Of a DNA stretch of 64,000 bases, positions 55,022 through 63,876 are shown in pieces. The DNA comes from Caldanaerobacter subterraneus (GTDB lineage: Bacteria; Bacillota; Thermoanaerobacteria; Thermoanaerobacterales; Thermoanaerobacteraceae), in contig NZ_SLWU01000013.1 in NCBI RefSeq assembly GCF_004345675.1, positions 1-64,000 of the forward strand, read 5' to 3'. The notes beneath the pieces were generated by a model. The model saw only the letters and a program-made list of their open reading frames with translations, made no database searches and was not told where the DNA came from. The translations under genes and the position numbers were made by a program. The first letter of the stretch is position 1. Each line of letters opens with the position of its first letter.

Positions 55022-55765
55022 TTAATCGCTCAATTTCATGGCAAAGTCTTTGGATTTAAAGTCCATTTCAAGGTGAGTTCTCACATACTCTGTTATTATT
55101 TTATCCGCTTCCTCTTTTATAACTCCTGGCACAGAAATTCTTTCAAGCTTTTCATACTTAGCTTTTAAAAGATACAGCAAAAACTTTAAGACTTTTTTAT
55201 TTAAAAATTTTGCATCTTTACAAGTTTCGTTACAATCTTTACAAACAGCCCCACCGCAAGAAGAAGAAAAATAACTTAAATTTTCTTTTTTCCCACAAAC
55301 AGCACAGCTGTCCAAAACAGGCATGTAGCCCAAAAGGGATATCAATTTTAAAGTGTAAGAAAAGAGAAAAATAGATGTCTCTACGTTTAAACTCTCTACA
55401 GCTTCCAGCGAATGTTTTGTAAAAAAGTATAGTTTTGTGTTTTTCTGCTTTTCCTCTAGTACTCTTGAAATGGTCTCACTTATATAGGAAGCCAAAGCAA
55501 ACTTTTTGAGGTCTTTTTCTATGTTTTCAAAGTTTTTTACAAGCTCCCACTGGTCAATGTAGTAATAGTTCTGACCTTCAAAAATCACGTAATTAGCCAC
55601 AATAAAAGGCCTTACAGCATTTACAAACCGGCTTTTCGAGCGCCTAGCTCCTTTAGCGACCGCCTGCAGTTTCCCGTAATCTCTGGTGAAAAGAGTAGCA
55701 ATTTTATCCTTCTCGCTTATCAAATTGCTCTTTAAAACTATTGCCTCTGTTTTTAAAAAGCGCAT
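55022..55765 (-). CDS. recO: DNA repair protein RecO
   Basis: Loads RecA on SSB-coated DNA with RecR. N-terminal OB fold ([33 protein letters not shown]), helical core, and a zinc site [10 protein letters not shown]...CGGAVCKDC. About 247 residues, usual length. ATG 55765 is chosen to match family N termini ([12 protein letters not shown]). Lies after deoC in the ybeY-dgk-era-recO series common in Firmicutes. Confidence 0.94.
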   Translation of the reverse strand: MRFLKTEAIVLKSNLISEKDKIATLFTRDYGKLQAVAKGARRSKSRFVNAVRPFIVANYVIFEGQNYYYIDQWELVKNFENIEKDLKKFALASYISETISRVLEEKQKNTKLYFFTKHSLEAVESLNVETSIFLFSYTLKLISLLGYMPVLDSCAVCGKKENLSYFSSSCGGAVCKDCNETCKDAKFLNKKVLKFLLYLLKAKYEKLERISVPGVIKEEADKIITEYVRTHLEMDFKSKDFAMKLSD

Positions 55766-55770
55766 TTTTA

Positions 55771-56442
55771 TCAACCTAAACCTTGTTTTTTCCACTCCTC
55801 TACTATTTTAACACCCGCACTAGCTCCAATCCTGTTAGCCCCTGCTTCTATCATCGCTTTTGCATCTTCATAGCTTCTTATTCCGCCGGAAGCTTTTACT
55901 CCAAAATTCTCTCCAACCACTTTTCTCATGAGCTTCACATCTTCTACTGTAGCACCTCCCGGCCCAAAGCCTGTAGAAGTTTTTACAAAATCAGCGCCTG
56001 CTTCCTTTGAAATCTCACAGGCTTTGATTTTCTCCTCATCAGATAAATAGCAAGTCTCCAGTATCACTTTCACAACTATGTCCCCGTGGGATTTCACAGC
56101 CTTTACTACTTCCCCTATTTCTTTCTTCACATAGTCATATTCGCCACTTTTCAGCATGCTTATATTAAGCACCATATCTATCTCAGTAGCTCCCTTTTTA
56201 ACCGCTTCCACTGCCTCAACCACTTTTGTCTCAATTGTATTAGCTCCCAGAGGGAAACCTACAACCGTGCATACCTTCACATCAGTATCCTTTAGCATCT
56301 CATAGGCCAAATCAACAAAACATGGATTTATGCACACTGAAGCAAATCCGTATTCCCTCGCCTCTTCGCAGACCTTTTTTATCTCTTCTTTTGTGGCATT
56401 TGGCTTTAAAAGAGTGTGGTCTATCATCTTAGCTATGTTCAT
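55771..56442 (-). CDS. deoC: Deoxyribose-phosphate aldolase
   Basis: Cleaves 2-deoxyribose-5-phosphate to glyceraldehyde-3-phosphate and acetaldehyde in nucleoside breakdown. Class I aldolase barrel with [13 protein letters not shown] (Schiff-base Lys) and [25 protein letters not shown] starts the enzyme. 223 residues. ATG 56442 has GGAGGA upstream. Its insertion between era and recO is less common (cdd is often there) but fits nucleoside use. Confidence 0.95.
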   Translation of the reverse strand: MNIAKMIDHTLLKPNATKEEIKKVCEEAREYGFASVCINPCFVDLAYEMLKDTDVKVCTVVGFPLGANTIETKVVEAVEAVKKGATEIDMVLNISMLKSGEYDYVKKEIGEVVKAVKSHGDIVVKVILETCYLSDEEKIKACEISKEAGADFVKTSTGFGPGGATVEDVKLMRKVVGENFGVKASGGIRSYEDAKAMIEAGANRIGASAGVKIVEEWKKQGLG

Positions 56443-56496
56443 TAAAGATTCCTCCTTTTTCAACATCTTTCTCCTATAATTTACTACTCTAAAAGC

Positions 56497-57393
56497 TTAC
56501 TTGTCAATGGCATAGCCCAATTTCCTGAGAAGCTTCTCATTGTCCCTCCAGCCTTTCCTCACTTTAACCCACAGCTGCAAAAATACCTGCTTTCCATAAA
56601 ATTCTTCCAAGTCCTGCCTTGCCGCCTGCCCTATCTTCTTTAACATCTGCCCATTCTTTCCTATGATTATTCCTTTGTGGGACTCTTTCTCACAGTAAAT
56701 ATAAGCGTCAATGTCTACTATCTCTTTGTCCTCCCTCTCTTTTATGGATTCCACTTCTACATAGACTCCATGAGGAACTTCCTCCTCCAGAAAATAAAGC
56801 ATTTTTTCTCTTATTATCTCCGCAACTATCAACTTCTCGGGCTGGTCAGTTATATAGTCATCAAGATAGTACCTAGGTCCTTCTGGCAAGAAAGAAACTA
56901 TCTTCTCTTTCAAAACCTCAACATTAGTGCCCAAAGAAGCAGAAATGGCCACCACATCCTTAAAATTGTACTCGCTTTTAAAAACCTTAATAGCCTCTTC
57001 TACTCTCTCAGCAGGCACCAAGTCAATTTTATTGACCACCAAAATAACTGGAGTATCCACCTCTTTTAGATTATCCAAAATATACCTATCTCCAGGGCCT
57101 ATCGAAGTATCGGGCTCCACCATGTACAAAATTAAATCTACATCTTTTAGAGTCCTTTTTGCTACTTCAATCATGAATTCACTCAGTTTAGATTTAGGTT
57201 TATGAATTCCAGGAGTGTCCACAAAAATAATCTGGTAATCTTCTGTAGTCAATATACCCCTTATGGTATTGCGGGTGGTCTGGGGCTTTGGAGAAGTAAT
57301 AGCAACTTTTTCTTTCAATATGGCGTTTAAAAGGGTTGATTTTCCTACATTTGTCCTTCCAATCAACGCTACAAAGCCAGCTCTGTAGGCCAT
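56497..57393 (-). CDS. era: GTPase Era
   Basis: Ribosome-assembly GTPase acting on the 16S rRNA 3' end. G1 GRTNVGKST, G3 DTPG, G4 NKID, G5 SAS motifs all visible; C-terminal KH domain from about 205 with GIIIGKNGQMLKKIG. 298 residues. GAAGGTGA ribosome site. Between dgk/PAP2 and deoC. Confidence 0.96.
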   Translation of the reverse strand: MAYRAGFVALIGRTNVGKSTLLNAILKEKVAITSPKPQTTRNTIRGILTTEDYQIIFVDTPGIHKPKSKLSEFMIEVAKRTLKDVDLILYMVEPDTSIGPGDRYILDNLKEVDTPVILVVNKIDLVPAERVEEAIKVFKSEYNFKDVVAISASLGTNVEVLKEKIVSFLPEGPRYYLDDYITDQPEKLIVAEIIREKMLYFLEEEVPHGVYVEVESIKEREDKEIVDIDAYIYCEKESHKGIIIGKNGQMLKKIGQAARQDLEEFYGKQVFLQLWVKVRKGWRDNEKLLRKLGYAIDK

Positions 57394-57408
57394 TTTTTCA
57401 CCTTCCCT

Positions 57409-58107
57409 TCACCTTATAATCTGAAAAATTAACACTGTAAACAAAATCCCTAAAATTGCCCCGACAAAAACCTGAGAAAAAGTGTGAATCTTGCCCTCCA
57501 CTCTGCTCTCTGCTACCATAAGAGCTAATAAAAAACTCAAAGTAGAAATAAAGGCATCTGCTGTCATGAAAGTGATAGCAGTAGCCACTGAAAAGGCAAT
57601 TGCACTGTGAGCGCTGGGCATTCCGCCTCTCATCGGAGTCCCTTTTTTAAAGTATACCTTTAAAATCAAAGTCAAAAAAACTACCACTAAAATACTTATT
57701 ACTGTAACGTGAATTGGTGACTCCCTGATTTTTACAAGTACCATCTTCGTCCAGGGGTTTACCCTGTCAAAAAATATCAAATAGGCAACGAGCACAGAAT
57801 TCACTGCAGCTATCAATACTGCCCCAGCAGCTACATTCTTGGCAATCTTCGCCATTGGGTTGTAATTCTTCACTAACATATCAATGGTAGTTTCAATGGC
57901 AGTGTTTATCATCTCCGCAATCAATACCAGAGAAATTGTAAACAATATTATTACAAATTCTACTCTAGTAAGGTCCAAAAAAAGGCAAAAAAACAGCACA
58001 GCTATTGCTATTGCAAAGTGAATTTTCATGTTCCTCTGCGTTTTAAAAACGTGTAGAATCCCCTCTATGGCATAGTTAAAACTATCTATTAAATTTCTTG
58101 ACTTCAC
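57409..58107 (-). CDS. Diacylglycerol/undecaprenol kinase fused to PAP2 phosphatase
   Basis: Two membrane domains in one 232-residue protein. Residues 1-120 are the DagK family (Firmicute members phosphorylate undecaprenol): EMINTAIETTIDML is the catalytic motif. Residues 125-232 are a PAP2-like domain with MPSAHSAIAFSVAT and a later VAESRVEGKIHTFSQVFVGA, matching the family's His and Arg-containing motifs. Joining a kinase and a phosphatase suggests local control of the lipid-carrier phosphate pool. Located ybeY-dgk-era as in relatives where dgk is often separate. Confidence 0.88.
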   Translation of the reverse strand: MKSRNLIDSFNYAIEGILHVFKTQRNMKIHFAIAIAVLFFCLFLDLTRVEFVIILFTISLVLIAEMINTAIETTIDMLVKNYNPMAKIAKNVAAGAVLIAAVNSVLVAYLIFFDRVNPWTKMVLVKIRESPIHVTVISILVVVFLTLILKVYFKKGTPMRGGMPSAHSAIAFSVATAITFMTADAFISTLSFLLALMVAESRVEGKIHTFSQVFVGAILGILFTVLIFQIIR

Positions 58108-58111
58108 AAAA

Positions 58112-58588
58112 TCACCGCCTAAGGCCTAACCTTTCCATTACTTTTTCCTCTTTCTCCCTCATCAATTTTCTCTCTTCTTCCGTCTCGTGGTCATAGCCTA
58201 AAAGGTGAAGCATGCTGTGAACAGTCAAATAAGCTACTTCCCTTTCAAAAGAATGCCCGTATTCTTCTGCCTGTCCCTTGGCCTTTTCTAAAGATATTAC
58301 TATATCTCCTATCGGATATATTTCCTCAGCATCTTTTTCATCTTCTTCTCCCTTTTCAATTTCCTCAAATTCCATAAGAGGAAAAGAAAGCACATCTGTA
58401 GGGCTGTCAATCCCTCTGTAGTATTTATTCAATTTCCTTATCTCCTCATTGTCCACAAAAGAGACGCTAACTTCAACTTCATCTACAACTTCTTCCTCTT
58501 CTAAAGTAGCTTTAATTGCCCTCTCAACAAGGGCTTCCAAACCTGAGGCATCCACTTTAGTTTGCCTGTTATCAATCAAGACGTTCAT
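58112..58588 (-). CDS. ybeY: Endoribonuclease YbeY (rRNA maturation factor)
   Basis: Zinc-dependent RNase acting in 16S rRNA 3' end maturation and 70S quality control. Metal motif VHSMLHLLGYDHE (H-x3-H-x5-H). SPTDVLSFPLMEF is the second family signature. 158 residues. ATG overlaps the pgpH stop (ATGA). Followed by dgk/PAP2 and era. Confidence 0.95.
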   Translation of the reverse strand: MNVLIDNRQTKVDASGLEALVERAIKATLEEEEVVDEVEVSVSFVDNEEIRKLNKYYRGIDSPTDVLSFPLMEFEEIEKGEEDEKDAEEIYPIGDIVISLEKAKGQAEEYGHSFEREVAYLTVHSMLHLLGYDHETEEERKLMREKEEKVMERLGLRR

Positions 58589-60648
58589 TCTAACACCTCT
58601 TTGTTTTGATTTGTCTCAATATCAGGATACTCAATTCTCTTGTGAAACATACCTGCCAGCAAATTTAGAAAAGAAGCCTTAATCGTTTCAATATCTTTTA
58701 AAGTGAGGTCGCTATTTGAAAGTTGTCCGTCGTTTAACCTATCTGTCACAATTTTCTCTATCATGTTTCTTACATTTTCCTCTGTCGGGTCAGACAAAGA
58801 CCTCACAGCCGCCTCAACAGAATCAGCCAGCATCAGAATGGCCGACTCTTTAGTAGAAGGCTTGGGGCCTGGATATCTGAAGGATTCTTCCTCACAGACA
58901 CCCTCTTCTTTTTGAAGAGCTTTATTGTAAAAGTATTTTACAAGCGTAGTGCCATGGTGCTCTTTTATCATGTCAATTATCTGTGGAGGAAGTTTATATT
59001 TCTTAGCCAGTTCCACTCCGTCTTTTACATGAGAAATTATCACCAATGTACTTAAGTCTGGAGAAATTTTGTCGTGCAAATTTTCGTCTGACAATTGGTT
59101 TTCTTTGAAAAAATAAGGCCTTTTTATCTTCCCTATGTCGTGGTAGTAAGCTCCTACCCTGACAAGAAGGCTGTTTGCTCCAACAGCGTCAGAAGCTGCC
59201 TCTGCCAGATTCGCCACTATCATACTGTGATGATAGGTGCCAGGAGCATCCATCATCAACTTCTTAAGAAGCGGATTGTTAGGATTTGAAAGCTCTAAAA
59301 GCTTCAAAGGAGTCAAAATGTCAAAAGCAGCCTCCCAAAAAGGCAAAGTCCCAATCACCAAAATTATGCTAAAAACTCCATTTATTATCCCCCACAAGCC
59401 GCTTTTTAAAACAGATACTATGTCATTGCTGTTTAAAAGCCCTACTCCAACTATGCTCACCAAGTTGACAGCGCTAACATAAAGTCCAGCCTTTACAAAG
59501 TCCATCCTCTGCTTTGCGCTAGACAGCTTAATAGCCCCAATTAAGCCTCCTAGCAAAGACATGAAGATGAAGGCTTGGTTAAAGCTTACCATCAACCCAA
59601 CTAAAAGAGAGTATATGATGTCTACCATGATGGCGATATAAGGGTCTATGAGGATGGAGACAAGCATTGGAAGCATGGCAGCAGGTATTAAAAGAGGCTC
59701 TATGCCTTTAAAAGCCACCACCAACACAAGGTACAAAATCCCAGTAAGGCACAAAAGCTCAATGTACATCTTCTTTGTCGCTATTTTTTTGTCAAGCCTT
59801 ATTATATAGTAAACTGAAAGGAACAAAGAAAGAGACAAAATCAAAAATAACCCTACTATCAAAGCATAATCTATTTTGTCAGTGCCTTTCAAAAGCCCCA
59901 ATGACTTTAAAACTTCTATCTGTTCGGGCGTAACTATTTCTCCGCTCACAACGATGTTTTGACCTTTTTTGTACATTACCGGCTGGACTTTTTCTTCTGC
60001 CTCTTTTTTTGCAAGATTCGTTTCATACGCATTGTAAATCATGTTAGGCACTATGACAGAAGACAAAATTTCCACAGCTACAGGCTTTGCATCAACCGGA
60101 ATATCAGAACTTTCCACTACACTTTTTGCGTCATTCAAAGCGCTCTGCAAAGCATCTTCTGTAATCTGCCTCGCCATAATAGCTTTTTCTGCAGAAAGTA
60201 TCACAGTCTCCATTTTTATAAGAGTGCTGTCATCTATTTTGAGCAAAAAAGCTATATCCTTATCTTCCAGGTTGATAGGAGTGATGTTTTTAAAGTCCTG
60301 CAGTTTTTGCTCTTCACTCTCTGAAGATTTTCTAACTTCCCTCAGCTTATTAAAAAAGTCTGCCAGTTTTAGATAAGATTCTTTAGCAATGTTTTCATTG
60401 TAGTCGTATTTGGGATTGACTGCATTTACTGCCTCCTGAATTTTCTTTTGGGTTGCGATGACATCTATCACGTCTTTAGGTGCTTTTATATCTTGAGGTG
60501 CCACATCTCCTGCCTTTAAATCGAATTTCGGAGGAGTTATACTAGTATATATCAGCATGTAACTTGAAACAAAATAAAAAACGACAAAAAAAATGATTAT
60601 GAGCGGGTCTTTATTTAAAAAATTTTTAAGTTTGTCCAACTTGCTCAT
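58585..60648 (-). CDS. pgpH: 7TM-HD cyclic di-AMP phosphodiesterase PgpH
   Basis: Membrane phosphodiesterase that hydrolyses cyclic di-AMP. N-terminal anchor (about 17-35), large extracytoplasmic 7TMR-HDED domain, seven-helix region (about 260-450) and cytoplasmic HD domain with TYHHSMIVANLAEAA and AYYHDIGKIKRPYFF, plus IISHVKDGVELA and HHGTTLVKYF. About 687 residues. ATG 60648 is chosen because GAGGGGAA lies upstream. Relevant to the riboswitch at 13732-13842, which reads the same nucleotide. Confidence 0.93.
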   Translation of the reverse strand: MSKLDKLKNFLNKDPLIIIFFVVFYFVSSYMLIYTSITPPKFDLKAGDVAPQDIKAPKDVIDVIATQKKIQEAVNAVNPKYDYNENIAKESYLKLADFFNKLREVRKSSESEEQKLQDFKNITPINLEDKDIAFLLKIDDSTLIKMETVILSAEKAIMARQITEDALQSALNDAKSVVESSDIPVDAKPVAVEILSSVIVPNMIYNAYETNLAKKEAEEKVQPVMYKKGQNIVVSGEIVTPEQIEVLKSLGLLKGTDKIDYALIVGLFLILSLSLFLSVYYIIRLDKKIATKKMYIELLCLTGILYLVLVVAFKGIEPLLIPAAMLPMLVSILIDPYIAIMVDIIYSLLVGLMVSFNQAFIFMSLLGGLIGAIKLSSAKQRMDFVKAGLYVSAVNLVSIVGVGLLNSNDIVSVLKSGLWGIINGVFSIILVIGTLPFWEAAFDILTPLKLLELSNPNNPLLKKLMMDAPGTYHHSMIVANLAEAASDAVGANSLLVRVGAYYHDIGKIKRPYFFKENQLSDENLHDKISPDLSTLVIISHVKDGVELAKKYKLPPQIIDMIKEHHGTTLVKYFYNKALQKEEGVCEEESFRYPGPKPSTKESAILMLADSVEAAVRSLSDPTEENVRNMIEKIVTDRLNDGQLSNSDLTLKDIETIKASFLNLLAGMFHKRIEYPDIETNQNKEVLE

Positions 60649-60652
60649 AAAA

Positions 60653-61645
60653 TTATTCCCCTCGCTCTTTTTCCAAATCGCTCTCCTCTTTCCTCTTTTC
60701 GTACTCCTCATAGGCTTTTATAATCTTTGCAACAAGGGGATGCCTTATTACGTCCTGTTCCGAAAGCATCACAAATTCTATGCCTTCAATTCCTCTCAAT
60801 ATCTCCATTACTTCCTTAAGCCCTGATTTTTTCCCCTTTGGAAGGTCAATCTGAGTCACATCTCCTGTTATCACAGCCTTAGACCCAAATCCGATTCTTG
60901 TCAAAAACATCTTCATCTGCTCAGGAGTGGTGTTTTGAGCCTCATCCAGTATTATAAAAGAGTCATCCAAAGTTCTCCCCCTCATATAAGCCAAAGGAGC
61001 CACTTCAATCAAACCTTTTTCCATGTATTTTTGAAACACTTCAGCTCCCAAAATGTCATAAAGAGCATCGTAAAGAGGCCTCAAATAAGGGTCCACTTTC
61101 TCCTGCAGGTCTCCCGGCAAAAATCCTAGTTTTTCTCCTGCCTCTACAGCCGGCCTCGTAAGAATTATTCGCCCCACTTCTTTGTTTTTAAGGGCAGTGA
61201 TTGCCATAGCCATTGCCAAATACGTTTTCCCCGTCCCTGCCGGTCCTATTCCAAAAACTATCTGATTCTTCCTTATGGCCTCTACATATCTTAGCTGTCC
61301 GTAAGTCTTGCACCTTATCTGTTTTCCCCTGGCAGTTATGCACACTATGTCTGACATTAGCTCTTTTAGCTTTTCCTCTTCCCCTTCATCAATTAAGTTC
61401 ATAGTATAAAGCACATTTTGAGTAGTGATGACATCTCCTCTTTTTATCATATCCATAAGCTTAGTAAAAAGCTTATTAGCAGAATCCACATTTTTCTCCT
61501 CTCCAGTTATTTTTATAGTTCCACCTCTTACGACTATTTTGACATCCAGCCCCTTCTCTATCAACTTTATATTCTCATCAAAATTGCCAAACAAATTGGC
61601 AGTCTCTTCCACATTGTCAATATTGATAGCAAGCTCCTTAATCAA
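60653..61645 (-). CDS. phoH: PhoH-like ATPase
   Basis: Cytoplasmic ATPase, about 330 residues. P-loop GIGPAGTGKTYLAMAMA, Walker B SFIILDEAQN, and the PhoH signature LRPLYDALYDILG. The N-terminal region has a KH-like domain (about 20-85). Role likely in RNA metabolism (family inference). TTG start with GGAAGG 8 bases upstream. Between yqfD and pgpH, as in Bacillus. Confidence 0.93.
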   Translation of the reverse strand: MIKELAINIDNVEETANLFGNFDENIKLIEKGLDVKIVVRGGTIKITGEEKNVDSANKLFTKLMDMIKRGDVITTQNVLYTMNLIDEGEEEKLKELMSDIVCITARGKQIRCKTYGQLRYVEAIRKNQIVFGIGPAGTGKTYLAMAMAITALKNKEVGRIILTRPAVEAGEKLGFLPGDLQEKVDPYLRPLYDALYDILGAEVFQKYMEKGLIEVAPLAYMRGRTLDDSFIILDEAQNTTPEQMKMFLTRIGFGSKAVITGDVTQIDLPKGKKSGLKEVMEILRGIEGIEFVMLSEQDVIRHPLVAKIIKAYEEYEKRKEESDLEKERGE

Positions 61646-62837
61646 TCTTTTTTCCTTCCCCTCCTGTATAAGAAATTTTTTCTTTCACCCCAATATCCTC
61701 TAAAACCTCTGCCATAACAGTTACCCTCAATATCCTTCCATCTATCACTTCATATTTTTCTTTTTTGTTCACCACTTTACCTCCAGGACTTACCACTTTT
61801 TCAAGCTCTTCTAAAGCCTTTTTGCGCCCTTTCTCTTTTGCCTCTTCAATAGGCACAGTTTCCACTTCTGGCTTCACTTCATAGTAGACCTCTTTAACTA
61901 TCTTAAAAGGCGCCTCATAGGGAATTAAATTTTTCTCCTCTTTTTCAAACTTTTCAAATTCGATTTTCCTCGGGGTAAAAGTGATGGTATTGCTCCCTAT
62001 AATAATTTTTGTCGCTACTATTTTTTCCCCTGTTTTTACCCATCTTGTCCTTTTTAACTCCTCTTCTACAGAAATCTCATACCAGGTTCTGGCCAAAACT
62101 TCTCCATCCGCATGGACAAACATTGTGTCAAGCCCAGGTTTTTCAATTATACCGCTTATGAGTATGTCACCTGTTTTTACTGTGTCTCCTACTTTTTTGA
62201 CAGCTTCTCCTTCCAAAACCGTCATTTTATAAATTATGCCGTCTCTTTTAGCTATTATATTGCAAGGTTCTTCTTTTGACAATACTTTTTGCGGTTTAGT
62301 CTTTCCCACTACCTTTACAAAAGCCTTAGTACCCCTTACATTTATCCCTATCCAAGCAACCTCTTCATTATTCAACAAAAATTCCTTTTCCAGTTTATTT
62401 ATATCTATTTTAAACTTTGAAACCCCTGATTTTAAGCCCATCTCTGACAATTTCTTGGCAACTTCCTCTTCTTTTAAGCCATTTACAGTCTTTATATCAA
62501 TTTCCCATATAAAAGTAGAAAAAAGGTACACAAGCAACACAGAGAGAAGAAACCCTAAGACAATACCCTTTCTCTTCCTTAACCTAAAAACTGCGAAAGG
62601 CAATCCCTTTTTTGAAACTATAAAGACGCGGCATCCAGTTTTCTTGGCGTACTGAAGAACTTCTTTAAAAGCTTTTGTGCTGACTTTCGCTGTAAGGGTG
62701 GTGTAATTTTTTCTTTCAACATCCCATATATAAACCTCATTCACCATCACAAGGTTTAGAAATTTTTCAATTGCCAGTCCTTCAACTTTTATAATAACAT
62801 ATCCTCTTAAAAAATTCCATAATTTTATTGAAACCAA
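61638..62837 (-). CDS. yqfD: Sporulation protein YqfD
   Basis: Membrane protein needed for efficient sporulation in Bacillus; made in the mother cell. One membrane helix at about 85-105 (IVLGFLLSVLLVYLFSTFIW), followed by a POTRA-like region (VNGLKEEEVAKKL) and a SpoIV-like domain (IAKRDGIIYKMTVLEGEAVK, VKTGDILISG). About 399 residues. TTG 62837 chosen since GAGGGGG lies six bases upstream; an ATG at 62852 overlapping the yqfC stop is the alternative. Overlaps phoH by 8 bases. Confidence 0.9.
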   Translation of the reverse strand: MVSIKLWNFLRGYVIIKVEGLAIEKFLNLVMVNEVYIWDVERKNYTTLTAKVSTKAFKEVLQYAKKTGCRVFIVSKKGLPFAVFRLRKRKGIVLGFLLSVLLVYLFSTFIWEIDIKTVNGLKEEEVAKKLSEMGLKSGVSKFKIDINKLEKEFLLNNEEVAWIGINVRGTKAFVKVVGKTKPQKVLSKEEPCNIIAKRDGIIYKMTVLEGEAVKKVGDTVKTGDILISGIIEKPGLDTMFVHADGEVLARTWYEISVEEELKRTRWVKTGEKIVATKIIIGSNTITFTPRKIEFEKFEKEEKNLIPYEAPFKIVKEVYYEVKPEVETVPIEEAKEKGRKKALEELEKVVSPGGKVVNKKEKYEVIDGRILRVTVMAEVLEDIGVKEKISYTGGEGKKID

Positions 62838-62848
62838 GCCTATCCCCC

Positions 62849-63118
62849 TCATACCACTATTTCAACACTCTTTATCTCACCTGTGATCGTGATAACCTCA
62901 GTCATTATGGAATTTATAACCATATTCTCCCCTATAACCCTTATAATTCCCACTGTCGAATTGATTCTTACTCTTTCAGGGAGGTACTCCACAATGCCCC
63001 TATGGTTTTCGACAGTCAAGTGGGTTTTGCCAATCAGCGTAATTTTAGGAAGATTGAGTAGCGCATCTTTTGGGAAATCTATCGCGTTTATGAGCTCATC
63101 TTTTAAGCTCTGCTTCAT
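62849..63118 (-). CDS. yqfC: Sporulation protein YqfC
   Basis: Small 89-residue protein. The YabP/YqfC family pattern is seen: LLNLPKITLIGKTHLTVENH and a following beta-rich part (GIIRVIGENMVINSIM; ITITGEIKSVEI). ATG 63118 chosen because AAAGGGGGGAC precedes it. Directly upstream of yqfD. In Bacillus yqfC is transcribed with yqfD in the mother cell. Confidence 0.88.
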   Translation of the reverse strand: MKQSLKDELINAIDFPKDALLNLPKITLIGKTHLTVENHRGIVEYLPERVRINSTVGIIRVIGENMVINSIMTEVITITGEIKSVEIVV

Positions 63119-63188
63119 GGAAGTCCCCCCTTTTTTAAATTTTATGTATAAGAAAAACAAAAAATTCTCTTATGCTTTTAAGACAAGT

Positions 63189-63298
63189 TGATAGTGTAAA
63201 ATTTCAGTAGATGACAAAGCAGGAAAATAAGGTATGGATGCAAAAAAAAGACCTCACCGGGAAAAAATCAAAAATCAAATTCAAAGGAAGAAGAAGTC
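63189..63298 (+). repeat. Dispersed repeat, copy 2 (inverted relative to copy 1)
   Basis: Plus-strand block homologous to 243-141 read on the minus strand; shares GATAGYGTAAAATTTCARTA, GCAGGAAAA and GACCTCACCGGG. The homology ends near 63298. The flanking sequences differ, so this is a true dispersed repeat and not a large duplication of one locus. Confidence 0.6.
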
Positions 63299-63371
63299 TG
63301 ATATGTTATTAGATATTCGACAAATAATAGATATAATCCTGTTGGAGAGTAGTAAGTTTAATAGCAATTAA
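63234..63371 (+). CDS. Repeat-associated small ORF (45 residues)
   Basis: ATG at 63234 preceded by AGGAAAATAAGGT; the reading frame gives a basic 45-residue protein starting MDAKKRPHREKIKNQIQRKK and ending in a hydrophobic stretch DIRQIIDIILLESSKFNSN. The first 15 codons are conserved in the copy at 198-124 (minus), with mostly synonymous differences in the core. May be a real small protein or the 5' part of a lost mobile gene. No known family. Confidence 0.35.
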   Translation: MDAKKRPHREKIKNQIQRKKKSDMLLDIRQIIDIILLESSKFNSN

Positions 63372-63477
63372 CAATCTTTACTATATCAAAGATGGAAAAG
63401 AAAGGGAAAGTTTTTAGGTTTTGAAATCAAAAATTTAGCATAAATGGAAATATATATAATAAATACCAGAAGGAAAA

Positions 63478-63831
63478 TTAATTAGTATCTTTCTTTAAAG
63501 TTACTATTTTCCTATTCCCTTCATATTTTATACTAATAAGTCCATTTTTATATAAATCGTCTACAATAAAATTAACAAACTTCTCCGGGTCATTCACCTT
63601 TACCTGTTTGCTACTCCAAAAGACCCTTCCTTTTATATTTTTTATTAAATCCTGCAGTTCTGGAATACTTGCACTTTTGTTTTTAGATAAATAATCTGTT
63701 ATTTTTTTCTTGGATTTTCTGTAAAGATCGTTTACAAGTTCATCAGGAAGCGTGCTTTCTTTAATGTATCCAACATAAATTAGAAGCATTGTAATTAACG
63801 CAACAAGTATAACATATAACAAATACTTCAC
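63478..63831 (-). CDS. Hypothetical protein with N-terminal membrane anchor (117 residues)
   Basis: Residues 2-22 form a membrane helix (KYLLYVILVALITMLLIYVG). The soluble remainder has a helix-rich region (DELVNDLYRKSKKKITDYLS) and a winged-helix-like strand pair at the end (FIVDDLYKNGLISIKYEGNR, KIVTLKK). GTG start with GGGGGGAAT upstream. Probably follows the partial gene at the window end, across a terminator-like stem. Not recognised. Confidence 0.7.
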   Translation of the reverse strand: MKYLLYVILVALITMLLIYVGYIKESTLPDELVNDLYRKSKKKITDYLSKNKSASIPELQDLIKNIKGRVFWSSKQVKVNDPEKFVNFIVDDLYKNGLISIKYEGNRKIVTLKKDTN

Positions 63832-63850
63832 AGAAATTCCCCCCTTATCA

Positions 63851-63875
63851 TAAAGGGCGGCATTAGCCGCCCTTT
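63851..63875 (-). terminator. Terminator after membrane-protein gene at window end
   Basis: AAAGGGCGGC / GCCGCCCTTT perfect stem, TTTAT tail on the minus strand, right after the stop codon at 63877. Confidence 0.75.
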
Positions 63876-63876
63876 A

